Below, piece by piece: positions 1 through 9,093 of a stretch of DNA of 60,658 nucleotides. The position numbers were made by a program, and so were the translations under genes. Numbering within the stretch: position 1 is the first letter of the stretch; every line of letters starts with the position of its first letter. The notes under the pieces were generated by a model. It saw nothing but the letters and a program-made list of their open reading frames with translations, was not told the DNA's origin and ran no database searches. Location of the stretch: NCBI GenBank assembly GCA_017479865.1, contig JAFVBS010000016.1, forward strand, positions 1-60,658, read 5' to 3'. The stretch comes from Clostridia bacterium (GTDB lineage Bacteria; Bacillota; Clostridia; TANB77; CAG-508).

Positions 1-91
1 ACTTCAACATCCAATAACATTTACATAATAATTATAACAGGAAATATAAGGATATGCATTAAATCTTTCACTAACACCTTAATTTCAGACT

Positions 92-123
92 AAATGCAAC
101 TAATTTTAAAAATAATTGCATTT
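92..123. other. Short perfect inverted repeat upstream of the tRNA promoter
   Basis: AAATGCAA (92-99) and TTGCATTT (116-123) form a perfect 8-bp hairpin with a 16-nt loop. It may be the terminator of a gene left of the window, but the T-run after it is weak. Bases 1-216 hold no recognisable gene. Confidence 0.3.
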
Positions 124-164
124 AACTTTTTATTTCACAAACTGAAAAATTTTTCAAAAAATAG

Positions 165-193
165 TTGACAAACTTTCAATTAGGCATTATAAT
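165..193 (+). promoter_or_regulatory. Sigma-A promoter of tRNA-Gly
   Basis: TTGACA at 165-170 and TATAAT at 188-193 are separated by 17 bp. Both boxes match the consensus exactly, and the -10 box lies about 23 bp before the mature tRNA 5' end. Confidence 0.85.
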
Positions 194-216
194 AATATTT
201 GTTCCAAGCAAAATAT

Positions 217-290
<74 letters not shown>

Positions 291-293
291 ATG

Positions 294-319
294 AAAGTGG
301 TTTTTTAGCCACTTTTTTC
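294..319 (+). terminator. Rho-independent terminator of tRNA-Gly
   Basis: AAGTGG (295-300) pairs with CCACTT (309-314) across a T-rich loop and runs into a six-T tract. It directly follows the encoded CCA of the tRNA. Confidence 0.8.
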
Positions 320-342
320 TTTGTGCAAATATGATAAAATAG

Positions 343-906
343 TTATTGCATATACTCATTATATAACTTTTGTAAATTCTTACGATTTACTACTGGCTTG
401 ACCCCCTCAAGAGAAATATCGGTATATACTCGCGTGAGAAGATTTTTCATTTTATCATCTAATAAAGCTTTATCCTTTGCTTTATTCCAATAGCTTAATT
501 GATATTCCTTTGTCCAATTTTTTCCTTGATAGCTCATTCCAGCTGCTAGTGTATCACATACCATTTCTTTAAAATATTTGAGAGGCATCATAATATAGCA
601 ATCTGATAAGGAAGGGTCATACCAATATTCACAATGATGTTTATTTCTACCTTTATGATGCAACCAGGCAGCACTGTATCCTTTATCTTTCTTGGCATTA
701 CTAATAGGACTACAATCACCAGCATAATACTTTACACTCTCCCAAAATTCAGTGGGACTGTATTTTGATAAGTCATGAATCAAACCTCGTAAAGGAATTC
801 CTGCTTTACAAGATAATCGAAGCACTAAAAATCTATGCTTATTCACCAAATGAAGGTGTAAAAATATTTTCTTAAGAGTAATTTTATATTCGTTTTTTAA
901 ATTCAA
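343..906 (-). CDS. DUF5662 family protein
   Basis: This 187-residue soluble protein matches the DUF5662 pattern, a family of unknown function in Clostridia and their phages. Visible hallmarks are HLHLVNKHR near the N-terminus, GLIHDLSKYSPTEFW, the histidine-rich AAWLHHKGRNKHHCEYW, and a C-terminal KEMVCDTLAAGMSY segment. The paired histidines and HDLSK resemble a metal-dependent HD-type fold, but no activity is established. The start is a TTG at 904-906 placed by a good ribosome binding site (AGGCGGTGA on the minus strand). It is transcribed alone, divergent from the suf operon. Confidence 0.75.
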   Translation of the reverse strand: MNLKNEYKITLKKIFLHLHLVNKHRFLVLRLSCKAGIPLRGLIHDLSKYSPTEFWESVKYYAGDCSPISNAKKDKGYSAAWLHHKGRNKHHCEYWYDPSLSDCYIMMPLKYFKEMVCDTLAAGMSYQGKNWTKEYQLSYWNKAKDKALLDDKMKNLLTRVYTDISLEGVKPVVNRKNLQKLYNEYMQ

Positions 907-1042
907 ATTGTATCACCGCCTAATTGATATAATAACACAAAAAATCAAATTATTCTAGAGTTTTATACAAAATTAGATTTTAATTTCGCTACTATGTTAA
1001 GAATAACCAAAGGAAATTTATGGATGTAAACATGCGCTAGTA

Positions 1043-1071
1043 TTGACTACTACTTAATAACGTGGTATAAT
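1043..1071 (+). promoter_or_regulatory. Sigma-A promoter of the suf operon
   Basis: TTGACT (1043-1048) and TATAAT (1066-1071) have a 17-bp spacer and lie 34 bp before the sufC start codon. I see no iron-sulfur regulator site nearby. Confidence 0.8.
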
Positions 1072-1105
1072 TCCTACTTGAAAGGTATGAATAAGGAGAG
1101 ACAAA

Positions 1106-1840
1106 ATGAAAACATTATTAGAAATGAAAGACTTGCATGCAAATGCAGGAGAAAAAGAAATATTAAAAGGTTTGAATTTAACTATACATGAAGGAGAAGT
1201 TCATGTAGTCATGGGACCAAATGGGGCAGGAAAATCAACACTTGCTAATAGTATTTTCCATAACCCAGAATATACAGTGACGGCGGGAAGCATAGAATTT
1301 GAAGGAGAAAATATTCAAGACTTCACCACTGATAAAATTGCAAAAAAAGGCATTTTTATGTCTTTTCAATTGCCAGAAGAAATTCCAGGAATTTCTACGC
1401 TCAATTTTTTGAAATTTGCCAAAGGAAAAATGACGGACAGGCCTGTCAAAATTTTTGAATTTAAAAAGCAAGTAGAAGAGTATATGCAAGAATTAAATAT
1501 GAATCCAAAGTTAATTGAAAGAAATTTAAATGTTGGTTTCTCAGGTGGAGAAAAAAAGAAAAACGAAATTTTACAAATGCTCGTATTAAATCCAAAACTT
1601 GCCATTCTTGATGAAACAGATTCTGGATTAGATGTTGATGCTATTAAAACGGTTTCAAAGGGAATTGAAATGTTTAAAAATGACAAAAATGCAGTGCTAA
1701 TTATTACTCACAATACTCGCATTTTAAGCCACTTAAAAGTAGACTATGTGCATATTTTAGTTGATGGAAAAATTGTCAAAACAGGTGATAGCCGTTTGGC
1801 GAAAGAAATTGAAGAAAATGGATATGCTAAGTACAAATAG
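1106..1840 (+). CDS. sufC: Fe-S cluster assembly ATPase SufC
   Basis: SufC is the ABC-type ATPase of the cytoplasmic SufBCD scaffold; ATP hydrolysis drives the shape change that lets SufB-SufD assemble a nascent iron-sulfur cluster. The 244 residues carry Walker A GPNGAGKST (37-45), a SufC-type signature SGGEK (146-150) and Walker B LAILDE (165-170), the standard length and layout. AAGGAG lies just before the ATG. It is the first gene of a five-gene SUF operon, followed by sufB after 12 bp. Confidence 0.97.
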   Translation: MKTLLEMKDLHANAGEKEILKGLNLTIHEGEVHVVMGPNGAGKSTLANSIFHNPEYTVTAGSIEFEGENIQDFTTDKIAKKGIFMSFQLPEEIPGISTLNFLKFAKGKMTDRPVKIFEFKKQVEEYMQELNMNPKLIERNLNVGFSGGEKKKNEILQMLVLNPKLAILDETDSGLDVDAIKTVSKGIEMFKNDKNAVLIITHNTRILSHLKVDYVHILVDGKIVKTGDSRLAKEIEENGYAKYK

Positions 1841-1852
1841 AAAGGATCTCAA

Positions 1853-3253
1853 ATGAGTAAAATACAAGTAGAAGATATTAACAGAAATATCTATGATATT
1901 AAAAATGAAGACGAATATGCCTTTAAAATACAAAAGGGGTTAAATCGCGAAATTGTGGAAGAAATTTCAAGGCAAAAAAATGACCCGGAATGGATGAAAG
2001 AAATAAGATTAAAGGCTTTAGAAACCTATAACAGCTTAGAGTTACCAACATGGGGACCTGACTTGTCTGAATTAAAAATGGACGAGATTGCCACCTATGT
2101 GAAGCCAAAATCAAAACTAAATACCAGCTGGGATGACGTTCCAGAAGAAATAAAAAATACCTTTGATACGTTAGGAATTCCAGAAGCGGAAAGAAAGTCT
2201 TTAGCAGGTGTTGGCGCGCAGTACGATTCCGAAGTAGTGTATCATAGTATGAAAGAAGACTTGTTAAAACAAGGTGTCATTTATACCGATATGGAAACTG
2301 CTGTGAGGGAATATCCTGAAATTGTTAAAAATTATTTCATGAAGTGTGTTCCAGTAAATGACCACAAATTTGTTGCACTTCATGCGGCGGTGTGGTCAGG
2401 TGGCTCTTTTGTGTATGTACCAAAAGGCGTAAAAGTAGATATTCCTTTGCAATCATATTTTAGACTTAACTCACCAGAATCGGGGCAATTTGAACATACA
2501 TTAATTATTGTCGATGAAGGAGCAAGCCTGCATTTTATTGAAGGTTGTTCTGCGCCAAAATATAACAAAGTAAATTTACATGCAGGGTGTGTGGAGCTCT
2601 ATGTGAAGGACAACGCTTATTTAAGATATTCTACTATTGAAAACTGGTCAAAGAATATGATGAACTTAAATACCAAAAAAGCAATTGTCGGAAAGAATGC
2701 ACAAATTGATTGGGTAACAGGTTCTTTTGGCTCAAAAGTTTCTATGCTTTATCCAATGAGTATTTTAAATGGTGAAGGAGCAAAAACAGAATATACCGGA
2801 ATCACCTTTGCTGGAAAAGGACAAAACTTAGACACAGGCTTTAAGGTAATTCACAATGCACCAAATACGTCTTCAGTAGTCAATTCAAAATCCATTTCTA
2901 AAGAAGGGGGAGCCTGCACATACAGAGCTTTGGTAAGAATTGCAGAAAATGCCAAACAATCCAAATGTAGTGTGAGTTGTGAATCTTTAATGCTAGACGA
3001 CAATTCTCGTTCTGATACCATTCCAGTTAACGATATTCAAACTGATGAAGTAGAATTCTCCCATGAAGCGAAAATTGGAAAAATTAGTGATAAAGAAATT
3101 TTCTATTTAATGTCAAGGGGACTATCAGAAGAAGATGCTAAGGCCATGATAGTACGCGGCTTTGCATACCCTATTTCTAAAGAACTACCAGTCGAATATG
3201 CAGTAGAAATGAATAATTTAATTAATATGGAGTTAAAAGGAGCAATTGGGTAA
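1853..3253 (+). CDS. sufB: Fe-S cluster scaffold SufB
   Basis: SufB is the scaffold subunit of SufBCD on which sulfide from the SufS/SufU pair and iron are built into a [4Fe-4S] cluster. At 466 residues it has the usual length. It shows the family core VALHAAVWSGGSFVYVPKGV, then IIVDEGASLHFIEGCSAP and the C-terminal EATKIGKISDKEIFYLMSRG-type segment (here EAKIGKISDKEIFYL) shared with SufD. An AAAGGATCTC site precedes the ATG. It lies between sufC and sufD. Confidence 0.97.
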   Translation: MSKIQVEDINRNIYDIKNEDEYAFKIQKGLNREIVEEISRQKNDPEWMKEIRLKALETYNSLELPTWGPDLSELKMDEIATYVKPKSKLNTSWDDVPEEIKNTFDTLGIPEAERKSLAGVGAQYDSEVVYHSMKEDLLKQGVIYTDMETAVREYPEIVKNYFMKCVPVNDHKFVALHAAVWSGGSFVYVPKGVKVDIPLQSYFRLNSPESGQFEHTLIIVDEGASLHFIEGCSAPKYNKVNLHAGCVELYVKDNAYLRYSTIENWSKNMMNLNTKKAIVGKNAQIDWVTGSFGSKVSMLYPMSILNGEGAKTEYTGITFAGKGQNLDTGFKVIHNAPNTSSVVNSKSISKEGGACTYRALVRIAENAKQSKCSVSCESLMLDDNSRSDTIPVNDIQTDEVEFSHEAKIGKISDKEIFYLMSRGLSEEDAKAMIVRGFAYPISKELPVEYAVEMNNLINMELKGAIG

Positions 3254-3275
3254 AAAATAAAGAAAGGATTATACA

Positions 3276-4316
3276 ATGTTAAAAGTAAATCGAACACCAG
3301 TAAGAACATCAAGAAATTTTAAAATTAACAATATCAAATTAGAAGATGTTAATATTCCTGAAAAGGTTTGGTCATTCAAGCCGGCTACAATTACAAGTAG
3401 CAATCTTGTAGAGAATAATGTAGCAGTAAGTGGACTGACATATGGACTTGGTGATAGCTTGCTAAAAAATGTCATGCAATGTGCCAATCATAAGGCAAAA
3501 ATTACGGTTGATAAACAAGATAAAGACATTAAAATGATTTATCATTTTGATGATGAAAACACTAACTTGATTAACTATATCGAAATTGATGCAAAGGAAA
3601 ATGCCAATGTTATTGTTGAGTACAAATCAAACACTGAAAAAGAATGCTTTGTCAATAGTATCATTAAAATTGTGGCATGTCAGCAAGTAATGATTAATGT
3701 ATTTGTAATTAATTTACTAAATGAATCTTCTAACTTTTTTTTAGCAATGGAAAATTCATTAGAAGAAAATAGTAACTTGCAGTATACAGTGATTGATTTA
3801 GGGGCAAAAAATAGTATTCAAAACTATTACGCTAATATGACGGGTGAAAGTGCCAATAACGACTTACAAGCTATTTATTTAGGAAGAAAAAATCAGTTAA
3901 AAGATATTAACTATATTGCAGAGCTAAGAGGACAAAAAACAAATGTTAATATCGATGTGCAAGGCGCTTTAAAAGACAATGCAAAGAAAAATTTTAAAGG
4001 AACCATTGACTTTAAAAAAGGTTGCAAAAAAGCAAAAGGTGACGAAAACGAATATTGCATGTTGCTATCCGACAGAGCAAAATCAATTGCTCTTCCAATG
4101 CTACTATGTACAGAAGATGATGTAGAAGGAAATCATTCAACAGCATCTGGAAAACTAAATGAAAAAGAAATTTTTTACATCATGTCGAGAGGAATTAATA
4201 AGCAAGAGGCAACTAAATTGATTATCAAAGCAAGATTTCAAAAAATATTGGAGCGAATTTGTGACGAAGAAGTTAGAAACGAATTGATGGAAGAAATAGA
4301 TAGGAGATTAGATTAA
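3276..4316 (+). CDS. sufD: Fe-S cluster assembly protein SufD
   Basis: SufD is the SufB paralogue that completes the SufBC2D scaffold and is needed for iron entry. The 346-residue protein has the SufB/D beta-helix style and a C-terminal GKLNEKEIFYIMSRGINKQEA that matches the end of SufB. It is short and poorly conserved over the first 150 residues, as is common for clostridial SufD. AAAGGA precedes the ATG, and the stop codon shares one base with the sufS start, which suggests translational coupling. Confidence 0.9.
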   Translation: MLKVNRTPVRTSRNFKINNIKLEDVNIPEKVWSFKPATITSSNLVENNVAVSGLTYGLGDSLLKNVMQCANHKAKITVDKQDKDIKMIYHFDDENTNLINYIEIDAKENANVIVEYKSNTEKECFVNSIIKIVACQQVMINVFVINLLNESSNFFLAMENSLEENSNLQYTVIDLGAKNSIQNYYANMTGESANNDLQAIYLGRKNQLKDINYIAELRGQKTNVNIDVQGALKDNAKKNFKGTIDFKKGCKKAKGDENEYCMLLSDRAKSIALPMLLCTEDDVEGNHSTASGKLNEKEIFYIMSRGINKQEATKLIIKARFQKILERICDEEVRNELMEEIDRRLD

Positions 4317-5530
4317 TGAATATCAAAGAAGATTTTCCACTATTAAATAATAGAGCGATTAGCTATTTAGACAGTAGCGCAACCACGCAAAAACCAAAGC
4401 AAGTAATAGAAGCGGTACAAAAATTCTATGAGCAATCTAATGCCAACCCTCATAGAGGAGCTTATGAATTAAGTGTCGAGGCAACAGAAATTTATGAAGA
4501 AACAAGAAAAAAGGTAGCTGACTTTATTCATGCAAAACAAGCGGAAGAAATTATTTTTACCAAAAATGCAAGTGAAAGTTTAAATTTGGTGGCTTATTCT
4601 TATGGATTAGAAAACTTGAGGCAAGACGATGAAATTGTGATCTCTATTATGGAACATCATTCTAATTTGGTTCCTTGGCAATATGTGAGCAAAAAAACAG
4701 GTAGCCAATTAAATTATATGTACATCAATGAGGAGTTCGAAATATCAGAAAAAGAATGGAAAGAAAAAATTACAAACAAAACAAAAATTGTGGGAATCAC
4801 GCATTCATCAAATGTACTAGGAACGATTAATCCAATTAAAGAAATTATTCAATATGCTCACGAAAAAGGAGCAATTGTTGTTGTAGACGTTTCACAAAGT
4901 ATTCCTCATATGAAAATTGACGTGCAAGACTTAGATGCAGACTTCTTAGTGTTTTCAGGACATAAAATGCTAGCACCATTGGGAATTGGAGTACTCTATG
5001 GTAAAAAGGAATTACTTGAAAAAATGTCACCATTTTTAATGGGGGGCGAAATGATTGAATATGTCTACGAACAAGAAACAACCTTTGCACCTCTTCCACA
5101 GAAATTTGAGGCAGGAACACAAAATGTGGGGGCGGTAGTAGGACTAGGTGCTGCGATTAACTATCTCCAAACTGTTGGATATGATACCATTCAGTCAATT
5201 GAACAGGAAGTAGTTTCCTATGCTAATGAGCAATTATCAAAATTAGACTATATTACACTTTATGAAACGCCAAATGGAGAACATCATTCTAGTGTGATTT
5301 CTTTTAATATTCAAGGAGTTCACCCACATGATGTGGCAAGCATTTTAGATTCCGAAGGAGTATGCATCAGGTCAGGCAATCACTGTGCACAACCACTCAT
5401 GAGATATTTAGGAATTGATTCTACCTGTAGGGCAAGTTTTTATTTATATAACACAAAGGAAGATGTGGATAGGCTTGTGAAAGCATTGGAAAAAGCTTAT
5501 AAGATGTTTGAAAAATATATCAAAAAATAG
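4316..5530 (+). CDS. sufS: Cysteine desulfurase SufS
   Basis: SufS is a PLP-dependent group II cysteine desulfurase that converts cysteine to alanine and passes the persulfide to SufU. In 404 residues it shows YLDSSATTQKP at the N-terminus, the H-bonding EHHSNLVPW (113-121), the PLP lysine K217 in SGHKMLAP, and the catalytic loop cysteine C357 in RSGNHCAQP, which is the type II arrangement. It overlaps sufD by one base. Downstream, a 183-bp palindromic element separates it from sufU. Confidence 0.97.
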   Translation: MNIKEDFPLLNNRAISYLDSSATTQKPKQVIEAVQKFYEQSNANPHRGAYELSVEATEIYEETRKKVADFIHAKQAEEIIFTKNASESLNLVAYSYGLENLRQDDEIVISIMEHHSNLVPWQYVSKKTGSQLNYMYINEEFEISEKEWKEKITNKTKIVGITHSSNVLGTINPIKEIIQYAHEKGAIVVVDVSQSIPHMKIDVQDLDADFLVFSGHKMLAPLGIGVLYGKKELLEKMSPFLMGGEMIEYVYEQETTFAPLPQKFEAGTQNVGAVVGLGAAINYLQTVGYDTIQSIEQEVVSYANEQLSKLDYITLYETPNGEHHSSVISFNIQGVHPHDVASILDSEGVCIRSGNHCAQPLMRYLGIDSTCRASFYLYNTKEDVDRLVKALEKAYKMFEKYIKK

Positions 5531-5541
5531 ATTATATTTAT

Positions 5542-5724
5542 GGTCAAGAATACTATGATTTATTTCATTCCTCGGCTCATGAAACATTCATTGGTCTTCT
5601 ATGAGAAAACTTGACTGAGCCTCTCCAAGAAACTTGCACCCTCAGTCTACATTTTCTCTAAGAATACCAATTCTCATTTGTTTCAATCGCATTCGTCATT
5701 CCATAAATCATAGTATTCTTGACC
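5542..5724. repeat. Large palindromic intergenic element, family R1, copy 1
   Basis: The ends are a perfect 22-bp inverted repeat (5542-5563 with 5703-5724; core AAGAATACTATGATTTAT). Inside, GAGAAAA (5603-5609) pairs with TTTTCTC (5652-5658), and GACTGAG (5613-5619) pairs with CTCAGTC (5641-5647). Loop sequences such as GAGCCTCTCCAAG and CTTGCACCCTC are almost identical in the copy at 30946-31124, while the arms differ and still pair. A degenerate extra copy of the right end follows at about 5729-5752. It occupies most of the sufS-sufU gap. Confidence 0.85.
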
Positions 5725-5779
5725 TAAAATAAATCCATAATATTCTTGACATAGAATATTCATTAAAAAGGAGAAAAAA

Positions 5780-6223
5780 ATGAGTGAATTAGACGATTTT
5801 TATAATGAGCTAATTATGGAACATAGCATGAATTCCTATCATAAAAAGCAACTGGGGTCTTGTGATTTTTGCGAAAAAGGGCATAATCCTAATTGCGGAG
5901 ATGAAATTGAGCTGCAAGTCAAATTAAATGGAAATGTCATTGAAGATATGGCATTTACAGGACATGGTTGTGCTATTTCTCAAAGTTCTACTTCTATTAT
6001 GATAGAAACTTTAAAAGGAAAGACAATTCAAGAGGCAAAAGAAATCATTCAAACCTTTATTGAAATGATTAAAAGGGAAATAAAAGACGAAGAGAAATTA
6101 GAAAAATTAGAAGATGCCATTGCTTTTAAAAATATTGCCAACATGCCGGCAAGAGTAAAATGTGCTTTACTTGCTTGGCATACGATGGAAGACTTAATTC
6201 AACAAGCAGAAAAGAAAGAGTAA
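5780..6223 (+). CDS. sufU: SufU sulfur-transfer / Fe-S assembly protein
   Basis: SufU is a zinc-dependent sulfurtransferase that accepts the SufS persulfide and passes it to SufBCD. The 147 residues contain the zinc/sulfur ligands C39 and D41 (CGD), C64 in GHGCAISQSSTS, and C128 in ARVKCALLAW, matching the Bacillus-type SufU layout rather than housekeeping IscU. AAAAAGGAG precedes the ATG. It completes the suf gene set but is set apart from sufS by the R1 palindrome, so it may be expressed at a different level. Confidence 0.93.
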   Translation: MSELDDFYNELIMEHSMNSYHKKQLGSCDFCEKGHNPNCGDEIELQVKLNGNVIEDMAFTGHGCAISQSSTSIMIETLKGKTIQEAKEIIQTFIEMIKREIKDEEKLEKLEDAIAFKNIANMPARVKCALLAWHTMEDLIQQAEKKE

Positions 6224-6267
6224 TTTAAAAAAATACTGATATTAAGTTAGAATGAACAAAAGAAAAC

Positions 6268-6296
6268 TTGCTAAATAAATGGAAAAGTGCTATAAT
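6268..6296 (+). promoter_or_regulatory. Sigma-A promoter of the hfq-like gene
   Basis: TTGCTA (6268-6273) and TATAAT (6291-6296) have a 17-bp spacer, about 50 bp before the start codon. Confidence 0.65.
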
Positions 6297-6345
6297 AGCT
6301 ACATAAGGGAACACCTTAAATTAAATAAAAAACGGAGTGAATAAC

Positions 6346-6549
6346 ATGATGAGAGACAGACATTTACTACAAGAATTTCTCGTTGAAATGTACAAGCGGG
6401 ACAAAGAGGTTAAACTAATCATTAAAAATGGATATCAGATGACTGGTAGAATTGTTGCATGGGATGATGAGTTAATTATCGTCGCGGAAGCACACAGGAG
6501 AGAATTTGTATTTCTCTCAGCAATTTCAACTATTGAGGAATGCTCCTAA
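6346..6549 (+). CDS. hfq: Hfq-like Sm-fold RNA-binding protein
   Basis: Hfq forms hexameric Sm rings that bind small RNAs and A/U-rich mRNA. This 67-residue protein has the length and two-part Sm layout of Hfq: LLQEFLVEMYKRDKEVKLIIKNGYQMTG with WDDELIIVA (Sm1), then FVFLSAISTIEE (Sm2). The usual Sm2 YKHA is replaced by FLSA, so the proximal-face uridine-binding Lys-His pair is missing. The start is the ATG at 6346, eight bases after CGGAG; an upstream in-frame GTG lies inside that site. It is monocistronic, with its own promoter and a strong terminator. A divergent Sm-like protein of other function is possible. Confidence 0.68.
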   Translation: MMRDRHLLQEFLVEMYKRDKEVKLIIKNGYQMTGRIVAWDDELIIVAEAHRREFVFLSAISTIEECS

Positions 6550-6615
6550 CCAATTTGGAATACGCGGATACTACTAAATAAAAGTATTGACTTGCGAGAA
6601 GATTGGTAATTTAAG

Positions 6616-6650
6616 ACCCAGATTAACAACATTTTGTTAATCTGGGTTTT
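6616..6650 (+). terminator. Rho-independent terminator after the hfq-like gene
   Basis: A perfect 14-bp stem, ACCCAGATTAACAA (6616-6629) with TTGTTAATCTGGGT (6634-6647), ends in a T tract. It isolates the hfq-like gene from the ribosomal operon. Confidence 0.9.
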
Positions 6651-6688
6651 AAAAATAACTACAGAATGCACAAATTTTACAAAAATAC

Positions 6689-6718
6689 TTGACTTTACCA
6701 ACCAAAACATAGTATAAT
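6689..6718 (+). promoter_or_regulatory. Sigma-A promoter of the S10 ribosomal operon
   Basis: TTGACT (6689-6694) and TATAAT (6713-6718) have an 18-bp spacer. Transcription from here would give a leader of about 225 nt before rpsJ. Confidence 0.8.
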
Positions 6719-6724
6719 AATAAA

Positions 6725-6950
6725 GCATGTATTTGGCGATGAAGTAAGATGTGGCTACAATCCTTGAAAGAGAGGATTGGAGGGAACTCTTATGGAGTAT
6801 GTCGTGGCTTAGACCAAGGCGGTAAGTTAACAACAAACAAGCACTTATCCCAAGCGTATCATGCAAACTTGGGTTTTAATATTGGTTTAAAATGAAACAC
6901 CAGGGTGCGTTATAACTTCCGACCAAAATAAAAAGAGGAGGGAAAATTCA
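6725..6950 (+). promoter_or_regulatory. Structured 5' leader of the S10 operon with possible attenuator
   Basis: The ~225-nt untranslated leader has several hairpins: CAATCCT with AGGATTG (around 6758-6779), ACTC/GAGT (6786-6798), and a terminator-like CCCAAG (6850-6855) with CTTGGG (6868-6873) followed by TTTT. GGTAAGT near 6831 could pair with ACTTATC near 6843 as a competing helix. A terminator-like hairpin inside a ribosomal leader suggests transcription attenuation. I do not recognise a named leader family. GGGTGCGT near 6903 resembles the start of the P-family hairpin at 21971. Confidence 0.5.
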
Positions 6951-7283
6951 ATGGCAACCAAAAAGGAAAATGCAGTAACAAGCGAAAAAATCAGAATAAG
7001 ATTGAAAGCTTATGATCATGTTGTTTTAGAACAGTCTGCTGAAAAGATAGTAGATACTGCTAAAAAAACAGGAGCTAAAGTTTCAGGTCCTATTCCACTA
7101 CCAACACAAAAGGAGATTGTTACAATTTTACGTTCTCCACACAAACACAAAGATTCAAGAGAACAATTCGAAATGAGAACACATAAAAGAGTAATTGATA
7201 TTCTTTACCCAACACAAAAAACAGTTGATAGCTTGATGAAAATTGATTTACCAGCTGGTGTTGATATCGAAATTAAGCTATAA
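6951..7283 (+). CDS. rpsJ: 30S ribosomal protein S10
   Basis: S10 sits in the 30S head and also acts as the NusE antitermination factor. The 110 residues hold [29 protein letters not shown] and [19 protein letters not shown], all diagnostic. The N-terminus is about eight residues longer than the usual 102. GAGGAGG lies before the ATG. It opens the S10-spc-alpha superoperon after the structured leader. Confidence 0.98.
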   Translation: MATKKENAVTSEKIRIRLKAYDHVVLEQSAEKIVDTAKKTGAKVSGPIPLPTQKEIVTILRSPHKHKDSREQFEMRTHKRVIDILYPTQKTVDSLMKIDLPAGVDIEIKL

Positions 7284-7464
7284 TGTCACATTTAGCTTAT
7301 GCAACTGAACTTAAGTGAAGTTGCAAATCTTAGATAAGAAAGCGAAAGCTTTTCACTAAAATGCTTACAAGCTAGTATACAAATATTAGCCAATATAAGT
7401 TAGCTGTACAAAAAAAGATAAGCACAGATAACTTATACGAAAAATCGTATAGGAGGAAATAAAA
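7284..7464. other. Intergenic spacer rpsJ-rplC with several small hairpins
   Basis: No gene is seen in this 181-bp gap. It holds GCAACT/AGTTGC (around 7300-7323), AAAGC-GAAA-GCTTT (around 7341-7354) and ATACGA-AAAA-TCGTAT (around 7436-7451) directly before the rplC ribosome binding site AGGAGG. The last hairpin sits where it could modulate rplC translation. Confidence 0.4.
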
Positions 7465-8097
7465 ATGAAAAAAGGATTAATCGGAAAGAAAGTCGGAATG
7501 ACTCAAATCTTTGACGAACAAGGAAAAGTAATTCCAGTAACTGTTATTGAAGCAGGTCCTTGCGTAGTAGCACAAGTAAAAACTGTCGAAACAGATGGAT
7601 ACAATGCTATTCAATTAGGATTTGGTGACGTAAAAGAACACAAGGTAACCAAGCCAGTCAAAGGACATTATGCAAAAGTAAATATTACACCTAAAAAACA
7701 TTTAAGAGAATTTAGATTAGATTCAGTTGAAGGAATAACAGTAGGTACTGAATTAAAAGTTGATACTTTTGAAGCGGGAGAAAAATTAGATATTCAAGGA
7801 ACTTCAAAAGGAAAAGGATTCCAAGGTGTTATTAAACGTCATGGACAATCAAGAGGACCTATGGGACATGGTTCTATGTATCATAGAAGACCAGGTTCAA
7901 TGGGACCAACATCAACTCCAGGTAGAGTATTTAAAGGTAAAAAATTACCAGGACATATGGGAGCTCAAACAGTGACTGTTCAAAACCTAGAAGTTGTAAA
8001 AGTAGATTTAGATAAAAATGTGATTTTAGTAAAAGGTAGTGTACCAGGAGCAAATGGAGCTATTCTCAAACTAAAAACAAGTGTAAAAAGTAAATAA
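7465..8097 (+). CDS. rplC: 50S ribosomal protein L3
   Basis: L3 nucleates early 50S assembly near the peptidyl transferase centre. The 210 residues begin [20 protein letters not shown] and carry the conserved central loop [19 protein letters not shown] and [24 protein letters not shown] lies upstream of the ATG. It follows rpsJ after a hairpin-rich spacer and precedes rplD by 17 bp. Confidence 0.98.
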   Translation: MKKGLIGKKVGMTQIFDEQGKVIPVTVIEAGPCVVAQVKTVETDGYNAIQLGFGDVKEHKVTKPVKGHYAKVNITPKKHLREFRLDSVEGITVGTELKVDTFEAGEKLDIQGTSKGKGFQGVIKRHGQSRGPMGHGSMYHRRPGSMGPTSTPGRVFKGKKLPGHMGAQTVTVQNLEVVKVDLDKNVILVKGSVPGANGAILKLKTSVKSK

Positions 8098-8114
8098 TAA
8101 GGAGGGAAAGAGAA

Positions 8115-8738
8115 ATGCCTAACGTAGACGTATATGATATAGAAGGTAAAAAGCTTAAATCAATTGAGCTTAAAGAAGAAGTATTTGGGTTAGCACCAAA
8201 CGAGGCAGTGGTACATAGCGTTTTAGTAAACTACCTAGCTAATCAAAGACAAGGAACTCAAAGTACCAAAACAAGAGCAGAAGTATCTGGTGGTGGAAGA
8301 AAACCATGGAGACAAAAAGGTACAGGTCGTGCAAGACAAGGTAGTATTCGCGCACCACATTGGGTTGGTGGAGGTGTTGCATTAGGACCAAAACCACGTT
8401 CATACAACTATACAGTTAATAAAAAAGAAAAGAAATTAGCAATTAAATCAATGCTAAGTTCTAAAGTATTAGAAAATGAATTAACAGTTGTAGAAAGTTT
8501 ACCATTAAAAGAAATTAAAACAAAAGAAATGGTAAGAATTCTAAACAACTTAAAAGTAGAGGGAAAAACAGTTATTTTAATTCCTGAAAAAGATGATACT
8601 ATTCAAAAATCAGCAAGAAACATTGAAGGAGTAAAAGTACTTCAAGTTGGTACAATTAATGTTTATGATTTGTTAAAACATCAAAACTTAGTTATGACTG
8701 AAGCTACTGTGAAAAAATTAGAGGAGGTGTACGCATAA
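8115..8738 (+). CDS. rplD: 50S ribosomal protein L4
   Basis: L4 lines the exit tunnel and in some bacteria autoregulates the S10 operon. The 207 residues contain [41 protein letters not shown] and [13 protein letters not shown], the extended-loop signature. AAGGAGGGAAAGAGAA precedes the ATG. The stop codon overlaps the rplW start by one base, so the two are translationally coupled. Confidence 0.98.
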   Translation: MPNVDVYDIEGKKLKSIELKEEVFGLAPNEAVVHSVLVNYLANQRQGTQSTKTRAEVSGGGRKPWRQKGTGRARQGSIRAPHWVGGGVALGPKPRSYNYTVNKKEKKLAIKSMLSSKVLENELTVVESLPLKEIKTKEMVRILNNLKVEGKTVILIPEKDDTIQKSARNIEGVKVLQVGTINVYDLLKHQNLVMTEATVKKLEEVYA

Positions 8739-9085
8739 TGAACGCTGAAGATATTATTATTGCACCAGTTATTACTGAAAAAAGTAATGATGAATTACAA
8801 GCTGGAAAGTATACCTTTAAAGTAAACAAAAAAGCAACCAAAATCGACATTAAAAATGCTGTAGAAAAATTATTTGAAGTAAAAGTATTAAATGTCAACA
8901 CCATTTCAGTTAAAGGAAAAGAAAAAAGAATGGGAAAAACATCAGGAAAAACATCAAGCTGGAAAAAAGCTATTGTTACAATTGATACAAACCCATCTGA
9001 AAAAACTTATTTAGCAAAAGGTGGAAAAGAAGTAAAAGTTTCTAAGAAATATAAAGATTCAATTGAACACTTCATGGGAGCTTAA
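8738..9085 (+). CDS. rplW: 50S ribosomal protein L23
   Basis: L23 lies at the tunnel exit and docks trigger factor and SRP. The 115 residues show [20 protein letters not shown], the family signature, and a [20 protein letters not shown] loop. It is longer than the usual ~95 residues because of a C-terminal tail ([20 protein letters not shown]). It is coupled to rplD. Unusually, the next gene is not rplB but an unknown coiled-coil ORF. Confidence 0.97.
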   Translation: MNAEDIIIAPVITEKSNDELQAGKYTFKVNKKATKIDIKNAVEKLFEVKVLNVNTISVKGKEKRMGKTSGKTSSWKKAIVTIDTNPSEKTYLAKGGKEVKVSKKYKDSIEHFMGA

Positions 9086-9093
9086 GAATAAAA

